From assembly GCA_023418595.1 (NCBI GenBank), contig JAEZZI010000018.1:1-64000 (forward strand): a DNA stretch of 64,000 nt, read 5' to 3'. Made by a program: the position numbers and the translations under genes. The stretch comes from Pseudomonadota bacterium (lineage in GTDB: Bacteria; Pseudomonadota; Alphaproteobacteria; Sphingomonadales; Sphingomonadaceae). The notes beneath the pieces are model-generated. The model ran no database searches. It saw only the letters and a program-made list of their open reading frames with translations, and was not told the DNA's origin. Positions 43,054 through 51,900 of this stretch are shown one piece after another. How positions within the stretch are numbered: position 1 is the first letter of the stretch; each line of letters starts with the position of its first letter.

Positions 43054-43800
43054 ATGACCCAAGCATTCTCGAATAAAGCCGCGCTCGTCACCGGCGCCGC
43101 TTCCGGTATCGGCAAGGCGGTAGCCGAACACCTCGCCGCCAACGGCGCGAAACGCCTTATCCTGATCGACCGCGACGCCGCCGCGCTCGAAGCACTGCAA
43201 CTGGCCTGCGCCACCGAGCGCATTGCCGGCGACGTTTCGGACGAAGCGCTTTGGGACCGCATGGACCTCGCCAACCTCGACCTCGCGATCGTCAACGCAG
43301 GGGTCGCGGGCGCGTCCCCCATCGCCACCCACGATTATGCCGAATGGCGGCGCATCCTCGGCGTCAATCTCGATGGTGCTTTCCTGACGCTTCGGGCAGC
43401 GCTCGGCGCGATCACCGACGGCGGGGCGATCGTCACCGTCGCCTCCGCGTCTGGGCTGAAGTCCGAACCCGGCGTCGCTGCCTATGGCGCTTCCAAGGCC
43501 GCGCTCATCCACCTGACCAAGGTCGCCGCCAGGGAAGCCGCGCCCCGCCGCGTTCGCGTCAACGCCATCGCCCCCGCAGGCGTCGAGACCCCGGTGTGGG
43601 ACGCGGTCCCGATGTTCGCCGACCGTGCCGCGAAAATCGGCCGCGACGCCGCCTTTGCCGAGCTGGCGGCGATGGCCACCCCGCTCGACCGCTATGCCAA
43701 GCCTGAGGAAATCGCCGAACAGATTGCGTTTCTGCTGTCGGATGCGGCGGCACTCATCACCGGCAGCGTGCTGGTAAGCGACGGCGGTTATACACTCTAG
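43054..43800 (+). CDS. SDR family NAD(P)-dependent oxidoreductase
   Basis: A 248-residue classical short-chain dehydrogenase. It has cofactor glycines TGAASGIG (13-20), NAG (81-83), catalytic Ser in VASASG and Y144-GAS-K148, and C-terminal ITGSVLVSDGGYTL. An acidic Asp39 after the second strand (LILIDRD) suggests NAD(H) preference. Substrate unknown. It lies 43 bases after the response regulator, so co-transcription is possible. Confidence 0.92.
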   Translation: MTQAFSNKAALVTGAASGIGKAVAEHLAANGAKRLILIDRDAAALEALQLACATERIAGDVSDEALWDRMDLANLDLAIVNAGVAGASPIATHDYAEWRRILGVNLDGAFLTLRAALGAITDGGAIVTVASASGLKSEPGVAAYGASKAALIHLTKVAAREAAPRRVRVNAIAPAGVETPVWDAVPMFADRAAKIGRDAAFAELAAMATPLDRYAKPEEIAEQIAFLLSDAAALITGSVLVSDGGYTL

Positions 43801-43808
43801 CGGCTTCC

Positions 43809-43825
43809 GTTCGCCTCAAGCGAAC
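43809..43825. terminator. Possible bidirectional hairpin between SDR gene and folP
   Basis: GTTCGC-CTCAA-GCGAAC forms a 6-bp stem between two convergent genes, with a weak T-rich tail (accctcttt) on the plus strand. Confidence 0.35.
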
Positions 43826-43845
43826 ACCCTCTTTGGAAAACGAAC

Positions 43846-44961
43846 TCAACCCATCCGCTGGGTCAGCGCCGCATCCCGCAATCCCCGCCACACGCGGACC
43901 GCCTGAACCGTCTCCGCCACATCGTGGACGCGGATGATCTGACACCCAGCCTCGACCGCTTTCACCGCCAGCATCAGGCTCCCGCCCAGCCGCTCGCTCG
44001 CGGGTGCCTCATTCGACAGTGCGCCGATCAGCCGCTTGCGGCTCGCGCCCAGCAGCACCGGGCAGCCCAGCGCTTGGAACAGCCCCAGCCCGTTCATCAG
44101 CGCCAGATTCTGCGCCACTGTTTTGCCGAAGCCGATGCCCGGATCGACGATGATCTTCGCCCGATCGACCCCGGCGGCCACCACGGTGTCGATCCGCGCT
44201 TCCAACCAGTCATAGACCGCGAGCAGCGGATCGCCGGAGGGCATCGCGCCATGTCCGCCGTCCTTGGGATCAGGCGAATGCATCAGCACCACCGGGCAAC
44301 CTGCGCGCGCTGCCACCTCGACCGCGCGATCGTCATAGGCGAGCGCGGCGACATCGTTGACGATCGTCGCTCCCGCACCCAAAGCCGCCTCCATCACCGC
44401 CGCCTTGCGCGTGTCGATCGACACAAGATTACCACCGCGCGCCAGCCGTTCGACCACCGGCACCACCCGCGCGATTTCGTCGCCTTCCCAGACGGTCGCC
44501 GCCCCAGGCCGTGTCGATTCGCCCCCGACATCGATCAGCGCCGCCCCGGCCTCGGCCATGCGCGCGCCTGCCTCGGCAGCACCTTCAGAATCGCCTTCAT
44601 GCGCGCCACCGTCCGAAAAACTGTCGGGCGTGACGTTGAGGATACCCATGACCTGCGGCTGGTCGAACCGCAGCACCCGCTCGCCCAGCGCCATCGCCGG
44701 GCGCGGCGCCGCCAGCCGCGCTGCCTGCAACCGCAACCGTGCGGCCTGCGCCTCCGACACCTGTGCCAACACCGCATCCAGACCAGCAACATCGACCGCC
44801 ACGGAACCCCGCCGCTCGCCACGCTCGGCAACGATCAACTCGTAACCCGAATGGAACAGCATCCCGCCCGCGAGCCGCGCAAACGCCCCATCACGCCCCA
44901 CCGGCGAATCGATGAACCGCTCGGGCCGGAGATAGAGGCGAGCGTCGGGGGAGATTTTCAA
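43846..44961 (-). CDS. folP: Dihydropteroate synthase
   Basis: A 371-residue protein that condenses pterin pyrophosphate with p-aminobenzoate in folate synthesis. The core begins near residue 105 with VMGILNVTPDSFSDGG and continues DVGGESTRPGA, SIDTRKAAVMEAALGAGATI-VNDVAAL and DPGIGFGKTVAQNLALM. The first 100 residues are an extra domain not needed in enteric FolP (about 280 residues). The start is TTG at 44961, overlapping the stop of the GIY-YIG gene (TTGA). This coupling is plausible, but a later start would still leave the catalytic core intact. Confidence 0.92.
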   Translation of the reverse strand: MKISPDARLYLRPERFIDSPVGRDGAFARLAGGMLFHSGYELIVAERGERRGSVAVDVAGLDAVLAQVSEAQAARLRLQAARLAAPRPAMALGERVLRFDQPQVMGILNVTPDSFSDGGAHEGDSEGAAEAGARMAEAGAALIDVGGESTRPGAATVWEGDEIARVVPVVERLARGGNLVSIDTRKAAVMEAALGAGATIVNDVAALAYDDRAVEVAARAGCPVVLMHSPDPKDGGHGAMPSGDPLLAVYDWLEARIDTVVAAGVDRAKIIVDPGIGFGKTVAQNLALMNGLGLFQALGCPVLLGASRKRLIGALSNEAPASERLGGSLMLAVKAVEAGCQIIRVHDVAETVQAVRVWRGLRDAALTQRMG

Positions 44962-45791
44962 TTTTTGTTCAATCCCATTTCACGACTTTGCAGCTTTGCC
45001 TTCCAAAGCGCTTCCATCGAAAGGATCGCGTCGCGGGTGTCTGCCGAACCCGCTACCTGCAAGATACTAATTCGATAGTCGGCAGGATCGCGCAGCTTCA
45101 GCCCAATGTTGCCGCCAGTGCCGTCACTGAGATATTGGTTCCAGCGCCCCAGAAAGCCGTCGGTCCCGGCAGCACAACCAACATACTGCTCTCGGGTGCG
45201 CGGACAGGTGAGCAGGTAAACCCCTCGCACCGCTGACAATGCCGCGCGCCACCCAATCGGCAGCGAAAGCAATTCGGATAATTGGCAGACGAACCCGGAA
45301 TATCCGGGAAATGCAGGCTCAATGAAGCGCTCGCGCAATTCGACGATGGACTTGTCTTGGTTGATCGCACGCTGGCTCCAACTACGCGTACCCGCCCCCC
45401 AATCAACGCTCAGCCGTCCTGCATATATTGCCAGCGGCTCGACGGGTTCGAGCGCATATAGCTCGTAATCGCGTAGCGCCTCCGCGTCGCGCAGTGAAAT
45501 TGGATCAAGCCATCCTGCTGGAACCGGTCCCTCGATGGCCACGCGATACATACCGACAAACATCGTCTTGCCGTCCGGTGTCCCGACAAATGATGCCCAA
45601 TAGGGCGAATTGAACCACCCTCGCCGCGATTGTTTCTGCACCCGCTGATAATCATCGAAACGAGAGGGATCATCTCGCCACAAGACATAAGGCGTTATGC
45701 CATGTTGCCGTGTTTCATGCCGCAGAAGTCGAATCAGGCTGGGATCGAAGCCTGCGTCCTCGAACAATGCGTTCAGACGCAGGCCCGCCAT
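44958..45791 (-). CDS. GIY-YIG nuclease family protein overlapping ccrM
   Basis: A 277-residue protein. The C-terminal 90 residues form a GIY-YIG module with all key positions: GVY (190-192), QYVG (202-205), Arg216, Glu260 and the terminal GLNKN. The N-terminal 185 residues are a separate conserved-looking domain (GLRLNALFEDAGFDPSLIRL; SPYWASFVGTPDGKTMFVGM) with no function I can name. The start ATG shares one base with the ccrM stop (TAATG). Its DNA is visibly richer in A and T than the flanking genes, which may mean a separate origin. It may cleave DNA or structured substrates; this is inferred from the fold. Confidence 0.82.
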   Translation of the reverse strand: MAGLRLNALFEDAGFDPSLIRLLRHETRQHGITPYVLWRDDPSRFDDYQRVQKQSRRGWFNSPYWASFVGTPDGKTMFVGMYRVAIEGPVPAGWLDPISLRDAEALRDYELYALEPVEPLAIYAGRLSVDWGAGTRSWSQRAINQDKSIVELRERFIEPAFPGYSGFVCQLSELLSLPIGWRAALSAVRGVYLLTCPRTREQYVGCAAGTDGFLGRWNQYLSDGTGGNIGLKLRDPADYRISILQVAGSADTRDAILSMEALWKAKLQSREMGLNKN

Positions 45792-46921
45792 TACGGCTGC
45801 GTCGCCAGCAAGTACGTCTGCCGCAGCGTATCGATCGGCCTTAACCCGTCCGCCGTCTCGCAATGCCAGAAGGTCCAGCCATTGCACGACGGAGCGCCCT
45901 GCAACGTCGCGCCCAGCTTGTGGATCGATCCTTCCACCCCGTCGCACAGCAGCGACCCGTCGGCACGCACGACCGCTTTCCAGCGCCGCCTGGAATCCAT
46001 CAGCACCGCGCCGGGGGTGAGATATCCATTCTCGACCAGCGCACCGAACGCGACGCGCGGCGCCTGCTTGCCTGCCTGCATCGTCGTGATCGCCGATTCA
46101 TCGAGCGGCAGCGCGGCGGCGATCCGCTCCTTCGCCGCCTCGATATAGCCGATTTCGCGCTCGATCCCGATGAACCGCCGCCCCAGCCTTTTGGCGACCG
46201 CACCCGTCGTCCCGGTTCCGAAAAACGGGTCGAGCACGACATCGCCCTTCTTGGTCGTCGCCAGCATCACGCGGTACAGCAACGCCTCGGGCTTCTGCGT
46301 GGGATGAACCTTGACCCCGTCCTTCTTCAGCCGCTCCTGCCCGCCACAGATCGGGAATTCCCAATCCGACCGCATCTGAAGCTCGTCGTTCAGCGTCTTC
46401 ATCGTCCGATAGTTGAACGTATAGCGCGCCTTCTCCCCCATCGAGGCCCAGATCAGCGTTTCGTGCGCGTTGGTGAAGCGGGTGCCCTTGAAATTGGGCA
46501 TCGGATTGGCCTTGCGCCACACCACGTCGTTCAGGATCCAGAAGCCCAGATCCTGCACCGCAGTCCCGACGCGGAAAATGTTGTGATAGCTGCCGATCAC
46601 CCAGATCGAGCCATTGGGCTTCAGGATACGCCGCGCTTCCTTCAGCCAGGAGCGGGTAAACCGGTCATAGGCGGCAAAGCTGTCGAACTTGTCCCACTCA
46701 TCGTCGACCGCATCGACCTGGCTGCCATCGGGACGCAGCAGATCGCCGCCGAGCTGCAGATTATAGGGCGGATCGGCAAAGATCATGTCGATCGACGCGG
46801 CCGGCAGCGACTTCATCGCCGCAACGCAATCGTCCATCAAAATCTGGTCGAGCGGAAGCACGGGCACAGGCGCCGCCAGCTTTTTCGTGCGGATTTTCCG
46901 CGTCTGTTCGAGTACCGCCAT
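45791..46921 (-). CDS. ccrM: CcrM-type adenine DNA methyltransferase (GANTC)
   Basis: A 376-residue beta-class adenine methyltransferase. The catalytic motif DPPY is at 50-53, HPTQKPE at 206-212 and the AdoMet motif DPFFGTGTTG at 231-240. The C-terminal 100 residues (FGALVENGYLTPGAVLMDSR; LGATLQGAPSCNGWTFWHCE) match the extra CcrM C-terminal domain. In Caulobacter CcrM methylates GANTC late in the cell cycle and is essential or near-essential. The start at 46921 fits the family N-terminus (LPLDQILMDDCVAAM); the frame is open further upstream but that region holds regulatory sites. Confidence 0.95.
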   Translation of the reverse strand: MAVLEQTRKIRTKKLAAPVPVLPLDQILMDDCVAAMKSLPAASIDMIFADPPYNLQLGGDLLRPDGSQVDAVDDEWDKFDSFAAYDRFTRSWLKEARRILKPNGSIWVIGSYHNIFRVGTAVQDLGFWILNDVVWRKANPMPNFKGTRFTNAHETLIWASMGEKARYTFNYRTMKTLNDELQMRSDWEFPICGGQERLKKDGVKVHPTQKPEALLYRVMLATTKKGDVVLDPFFGTGTTGAVAKRLGRRFIGIEREIGYIEAAKERIAAALPLDESAITTMQAGKQAPRVAFGALVENGYLTPGAVLMDSRRRWKAVVRADGSLLCDGVEGSIHKLGATLQGAPSCNGWTFWHCETADGLRPIDTLRQTYLLATQP

Positions 46922-46984
46922 CACTTGCCCCCGGTTTTTGGAGTGCAGGATATCCCGGCGACCCCACCGCTGCGTCAAGCAAAC

Positions 46985-47020
46985 ATTGGTTAACGAAACC
47001 GCTTGCGAATTGGTTAACGA
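46985..47020 (-). promoter_or_regulatory. 12-bp direct repeat with CtrA-like half-sites before ccrM
   Basis: ATTGGTTAACGA occurs at 46985-46996 and again at 47009-47020, 24 bp apart. On the coding strand each reads TCGTTAACCAAT, containing TTAACC, a CtrA half-site-like core. The full TTAA-N7-TTAA site is not present. Location 65-100 bp upstream of the ccrM start fits a promoter element. Confidence 0.5.
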
Positions 47021-47051
47021 GCGCGTTTTCCCTCTGGACAAACGAGATGTT

Positions 47052-47104
47052 GAGTCCGCGACTTATCCACAGCCCCAATCCCTAGCGTGTGGCGCGAAAG
47101 ACTC
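47052..47104. promoter_or_regulatory. Two GANTC methylation sites upstream of ccrM
   Basis: GAGTC at 47052-47056 and GACTC at 47100-47104 are both substrates of CcrM itself. In Caulobacter, GANTC sites in the ccrM leader take part in feedback control; the same is inferred here. Confidence 0.55.
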
Positions 47105-47127
47105 ACCTGACGGCCAAGTTATCCACA
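47063..47127 (+). promoter_or_regulatory. Two DnaA boxes upstream of ccrM
   Basis: TTATCCACA, the exact consensus DnaA 9-mer, occurs at 47063-47071 and 47119-47127 in the same orientation. Each lies within about 15 bp of a GANTC site. Their role (DnaA-controlled transcription or titration) is inferred. Confidence 0.6.
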
Positions 47128-47255
47128 GGGCTTCGCTTCCACGGGCTTCTCTCCGTTCGTTTCGGACAAGGCCGCGAAGCACGACGAAGGCCGACGCGCT
47201 CCGTCGCACCGTTGCCGCAGCCACGTTGCTGATTTTTTTGGCACGAAGACGGAGA

Positions 47256-47331
47256 TGGTGCCGCTTACAGGACTCGAACCTGTGACCCCCGCATTACGAA
47301 TGCGATGCTCTACCAACTGAGCTAAAGCGGC
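47256..47331 (-). tRNA. tRNA-Thr (anticodon CGU)
   Basis: On the minus strand a full cloverleaf is readable: acceptor GCCGCTT/AAGCGGC, D-arm GCTC/GAGC, anticodon stem TCGCA/TGCGG with loop TTCGTAA (anticodon CGT, reads ACG), T-arm ACAGG-TTCGAGT-CCTGT and an encoded 3' ACCA. It is 76 nt including CCA. Confidence 0.97.
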
Positions 47332-47511
47332 CCGGCTCCAGGCTTCGCAGGAGCTATCGAGGACGCGGCGCTTAGCAGTGCGCCCCGATCGCTGCAAGCG
47401 GCTTTGCGTGCGCACCCGTGTCTGATCGGTGCTTTACGCGGTGTTTACCAGATCGGGGGCACAACCGCTTTCAGATCGGCGGCAGATCATGCGTCGCCAA
47501 AGGGAGCAGCT

Positions 47512-48801
47512 ATGGATACCGCACGCGGAATCGACGAGCGAATCGACGGGGACGACACCCATGCGACCGATGCCGCAGTGAGCGATGACGGCTTCAACAT
47601 CGGCACCGACGAGCGGCGGATGCACGTCCGCGCCTATAATTACTGGGTGTCGCTGCTGGGCGACCGGCCCTATCCGGCGATTCAGGACCTTGACCCCGAA
47701 AGCCTGGCCGATTTCGGCCCCAATTCGGTGCTGATCGATTTTTCCGCTGGGATCGAGGATCCGGCGATCCGCTTTCTGGGCGCAGCGCTTCGCGGCGAAT
47801 GCGGGATCGACCAGTCGATCACCCGCATCGCCGACGTGCCGCCGCGTTCGCTCCTGTCGCGGCTGACCGACCATTATCTCCAGATCATCGCCAATCGCGC
47901 GCCGATCGGGTTCGAGGCCGAATTCGTCAGCCAGCGGGGGCACAACACCTTCTATCGCGGCATCCTGATGCCATTTTCGTCCTCGGGCGAAGAGATCGAT
48001 TTCATCTATGGCGTCATCAACTGGAAAGAGATGGTCGACGCCGAAACCCAGGCGAAGCTGAACGCCGAACTGGACGCCGCACGCCGCAGCGCGCCGCCGC
48101 GCACGCAGACCGCGCCGGTTTGGGCCGATGGCCCGAGCGGCGGGTTCGACGCGCCGCCGGTGCCGGAACCTTCGGTCGAGCCGGCGGTGCCGAGTGCGAT
48201 CGACGCGTCGGTTGCCGCCAATCTGGCCGACAGCCTGATGCTTGCCCGCGAAAGCGCCGCAGCGGTGCGGGCAAGCGACGTGCGCTCGCGTGCCGCATTG
48301 TATCGCGCGCTGGGCCGCGCACATGATTTCGGCCTAGCCGCCGATGCCGACCATGAAGGCTATGCGACGTTGCTGGTTGATGCCGGACTGAAGGTTCAGC
48401 CGCGCGCGGCGACGACGCCGATCGTCAAGCTCGTGTTCGGGCTGGATTACGACAAGACGCGCGTGACCGAATTTGCGACCGTTCTGGCGCATGCCCGGCG
48501 CGTCGGCGTCGGTCCGGGCGAACTCGCCGAATTTCTCGAACGCCAGGACGGCGGGATCAAGGCGGTGGTCAAGGCGGAGCGCGATGCCAGGCGGCCCGCC
48601 GCTCGCCCCAATGGATTCGAGGAAGCGGCGCGCAAGCTGCGCAATCAGGCCACGATCGCAAGCGTCGCGATGGAGGCGGGCGACGCCGAGTTCGTGCTGC
48701 TGGTCGCGCGGGCGGGGCTCGACGGGATGCTCGACATCGTCGCGCGCATCGACGACGGCGACAAGCTGACCGAACAGGTGGTTCGCCGCGTCGTGAAATA
48801 A
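47512..48801 (+). CDS. PAS domain protein (PAS_5 type), probable regulator
   Basis: A 429-residue protein. Residues about 30-185 match the alphaproteobacterial PAS_5 family (RAYNYWVSLLGDRPYPAIQD-LDPESLADFGPNSVLIDFS; FLGAALRGECG; FYRGILMPFSSSGEEIDFIY-GVINWKE). A Pro/Ala-rich linker follows. The C-terminal half is helical (LADSLMLARESAAAVRASDV; DYDKTRVTEFATVLAHARRV) with no recognised output domain. The start ATG 47512 has AGGGAG about 8 bases ahead. It may sense a signal and act through protein contacts; the partner is unknown. Confidence 0.8.
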   Translation: MDTARGIDERIDGDDTHATDAAVSDDGFNIGTDERRMHVRAYNYWVSLLGDRPYPAIQDLDPESLADFGPNSVLIDFSAGIEDPAIRFLGAALRGECGIDQSITRIADVPPRSLLSRLTDHYLQIIANRAPIGFEAEFVSQRGHNTFYRGILMPFSSSGEEIDFIYGVINWKEMVDAETQAKLNAELDAARRSAPPRTQTAPVWADGPSGGFDAPPVPEPSVEPAVPSAIDASVAANLADSLMLARESAAAVRASDVRSRAALYRALGRAHDFGLAADADHEGYATLLVDAGLKVQPRAATTPIVKLVFGLDYDKTRVTEFATVLAHARRVGVGPGELAEFLERQDGGIKAVVKAERDARRPAARPNGFEEAARKLRNQATIASVAMEAGDAEFVLLVARAGLDGMLDIVARIDDGDKLTEQVVRRVVK

Positions 48802-48915
48802 GCATGCGCCGACCGGTGCCCAATTTGTCCTAAAGCTGCAAAGACGAGCGGTAAGTGCCTTCGCAGGTGCGAGAAGTCTTGAGGCTTTTCGTGGGCGGGC
48901 GTAGGCGCTTGGGGC

Positions 48916-51900
48916 ATGACGACACAAAAGAACAAGTCGCTGGTCAAGGCCTTTGAGGATCGCTTCGTCGAAGGCGCGTTACCACAGGAACTGGAGGGGT
49001 TCGACAAGACGCGACAGGCCGAGGCCGCGCGTTTCGTGGGAGCGACGGGCGCGGTGCGCCGACGCGGCAAACCCGCCATCGCGCTCGAATCGGTGTCGTC
49101 CGACGACGAGATGCGGCGGATGCGACTGGCGGTCGTCAATGACGACATGCCGTTTCTGGTCGATTCGATTGCGGCCACGATCGGCGCACATGGCATCGCT
49201 ATCGATCGCATCATCCACCCCGTTATCGCCGTCACCCGCGACGCCAAGGGCGAGCTGGAGACGATCGGCGAGGGCATCCCCGAATCCTTCGTCTATATCG
49301 AGATGGACCGGGTCGATGCGAAGGAGCGCCGCGAGCTGGAAAGCGAGATCGCGCGCAACCTGACCCATGTGCGCCATGCGGTCGACGACTGGCCCGCGTT
49401 GCAGGCCGCGCTGAAGGCCGATGCCGATGCCATCCGGGATGACGAGCAGTCGGGATTGCTGCGCTGGTTCCTTGACCGCAATCTGACGCTGATCGGACAT
49501 GAGCGCTGGGACCGCGAGAGCGGCAAGGCGTCGAACGAACTGGGGCTGGCGCGCGAGGCGCTGGACGTGCCGCTGCTGGCGGAGGCCTCACGCGAGTTGG
49601 CGGCCGAATGGTTCGAAAAGCACCCCAAGGACGATGTCCTGCTGCTGAAATCGAACTGCATTTCGACGGTGCATCGCCGCGCGCCGCTCGACCTGGTGCT
49701 GGTGCCGGTGCGCGAGGGCAAGAAGGTCGTCGCTCTGTCGCTCCATGCCGGGCTGTGGACCAGCGCCGCGCTGAACGCCGCACCGCAGGACGTGCCACTG
49801 CTGCGGTCGCGGCTGACCGCGCTTCAGAACAAGTTCGGCTTCGATCCGAAAGGTCACACCGGCAAGGCGCTGGCGCACGCGCTGACCGCGCTGCCGCACG
49901 ACCTGACCACCGGCTTCACGCCCGAATCGGTCGAATCACTGGCGCTGACCACCATGTCGATCACCGATCGCCCGCGGTCGAAACTGGTGCTGATCCGAAG
50001 CCCGCTGGGACGGCACCTGTTCGCATTCGTCTGGCTGCCGCGCGACGAGGTGTCGACCGGACGCCGGGTCGCGATCGGCGAGATGCTGGCGGAAGCGGCG
50101 AATGCGTCGCAACTGAGCTGGTCGATCTATCTGGGCGACGGCGAAGTCGCGCAACTGCGCTATACGCTCGACCTGCGCGGATCGGGACGGATGCCCAATA
50201 CCAGGGAACTCGACCAGCGGCTGGTGCGGATGATGCGCGGCTGGCTGCCTGCGGTCGAATCGGCGCTGGTCGATCATGTTGGCAACCGGGCGGGTCGTCT
50301 GGCGCTGACCTTTGCCAACGCTTTCCCCGCCAATTTCCGCAACAGCCACGGCGCGGACGAAGCCGCGCTGGACATCGTCAAGATCGCCGATCTGGGCGAC
50401 GACAATCCGCGCGCGGTCCGCATCATCCCGCATGCCAAGGGCGACGACAGCCTGCGGATCAAGCTCTATCGTCTGGGCGAGCCGATCCCGCTGTCAGAAG
50501 CGGTGCCGGTGTTCGAGAATTTCGGGTTCCACGTCATCGAGGAAATCCCGACCAAGCTGGGCGGCGACCACGGCGCGTTCATTCATGATTTCGAAGTGTC
50601 GATGGAAACCGGCGGCGATGTCCCCGCACTCGACATCGCGGTCGCCGAAGAGGCGATCGACGCGGTGCTGGAGGGACGGTCGGAAAACGACGCGTTCAAC
50701 CGGCTGATCGTCGAGGCGGGCATGACCCCCGATGCGGTGGTGCTGTTCCGCGCCTGGTTCCGCTATCTGCGCCAGACCGGGCTTGCCTACGGGTTGACCA
50801 CGGTGGTCGAGGCGCTGCGCAGGGCACCCAAGGTCGCCACAGCCCTGATCGAGCGGTTCCGCGCCGCGCACGATCCCGAACGCGGCAATGACGAAGCCGC
50901 GATAGAGGCGGCGACAAAGGCGATCGACAGCGGGCTCGAGGCCGTCTCGGCGATCGACGACGACCGAATCCTTCGGTCGCTGCGAGGCGTGGTCATGGCG
51001 ACGCTTCGCACCAATGCGTTCGCGTCCGCCGCGCGCGAGGCGCTGGCATTCAAGTTCGATTCGGCGCGTGTCCCCTATCTCCCCCGACCGCTGCCGTGGC
51101 GCGAAATCTTCGTCTACTCGCCGCGGGTGGAGGGCATCCATCTGCGCGCCGGACCGGTCGCGCGCGGGGGGCTTCGCTGGTCCGACCGGCGCGACGATTT
51201 CCGCACCGAGATCCTCGGCCTGATGAAGGCGCAGCGTGTGAAGAACGCTGTGATCGTACCGACCGGCGCGAAGGGCGGCTTCTATCCCAAACACTTGCCC
51301 AACCCTCAGATCGACCGCGACGCCTGGTTCGAGGAAGGCAAGGAAAGCTATCGCATCTTCATCCGGTCGCTGCTGTCGGTCACCGACAATATCGTCGATG
51401 GCGCGGTGATCCACCCTGAAGGCGTCGTGCCTCACGACGGCGAAGACCCGTATTTCGTGGTCGCCGCCGACAAGGGCACCGCGACCTTTTCCGACGTCGC
51501 CAACGCGATTGCCGAGGAACGCGGATTCTGGCTGGGCGATGCCTTCGCCAGCGGCGGATCGAACGGGTACGACCACAAGGCGATGGGCATCACCGCCAAG
51601 GGCGCGTGGGTATCGGTCCAGCGGCATTTCCTGGAACAGGGCATCGATGTCCAGACCGACCCGATCGATGTCGTCGGGTGCGGCGACATGTCGGGCGACG
51701 TGTTCGGCAACGGGATGCTGCTGTCCAAGGCGATCCGGCTGAAGGCGGCGTTCGACCATCGCCATATCTTCCTCGATCCCGATCCCGATCCGGCGGCCAG
51801 CTGGGACGAGCGCGCGCGCCTGTTCGAACTGCCGCGATCGAGCTGGGACGATTACGACAAGAAGCTGATTTCCAAGGGCGGCGGCGTGTTCGCGCGGTCG

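Noticed and set aside
46922..47255. Chromosomal replication origin at the ccrM upstream region
   Set aside because: There are only two exact DnaA boxes, no obvious AT-rich unwinding element, and no typical origin neighbours. Transcriptional control of ccrM is the simpler reading.
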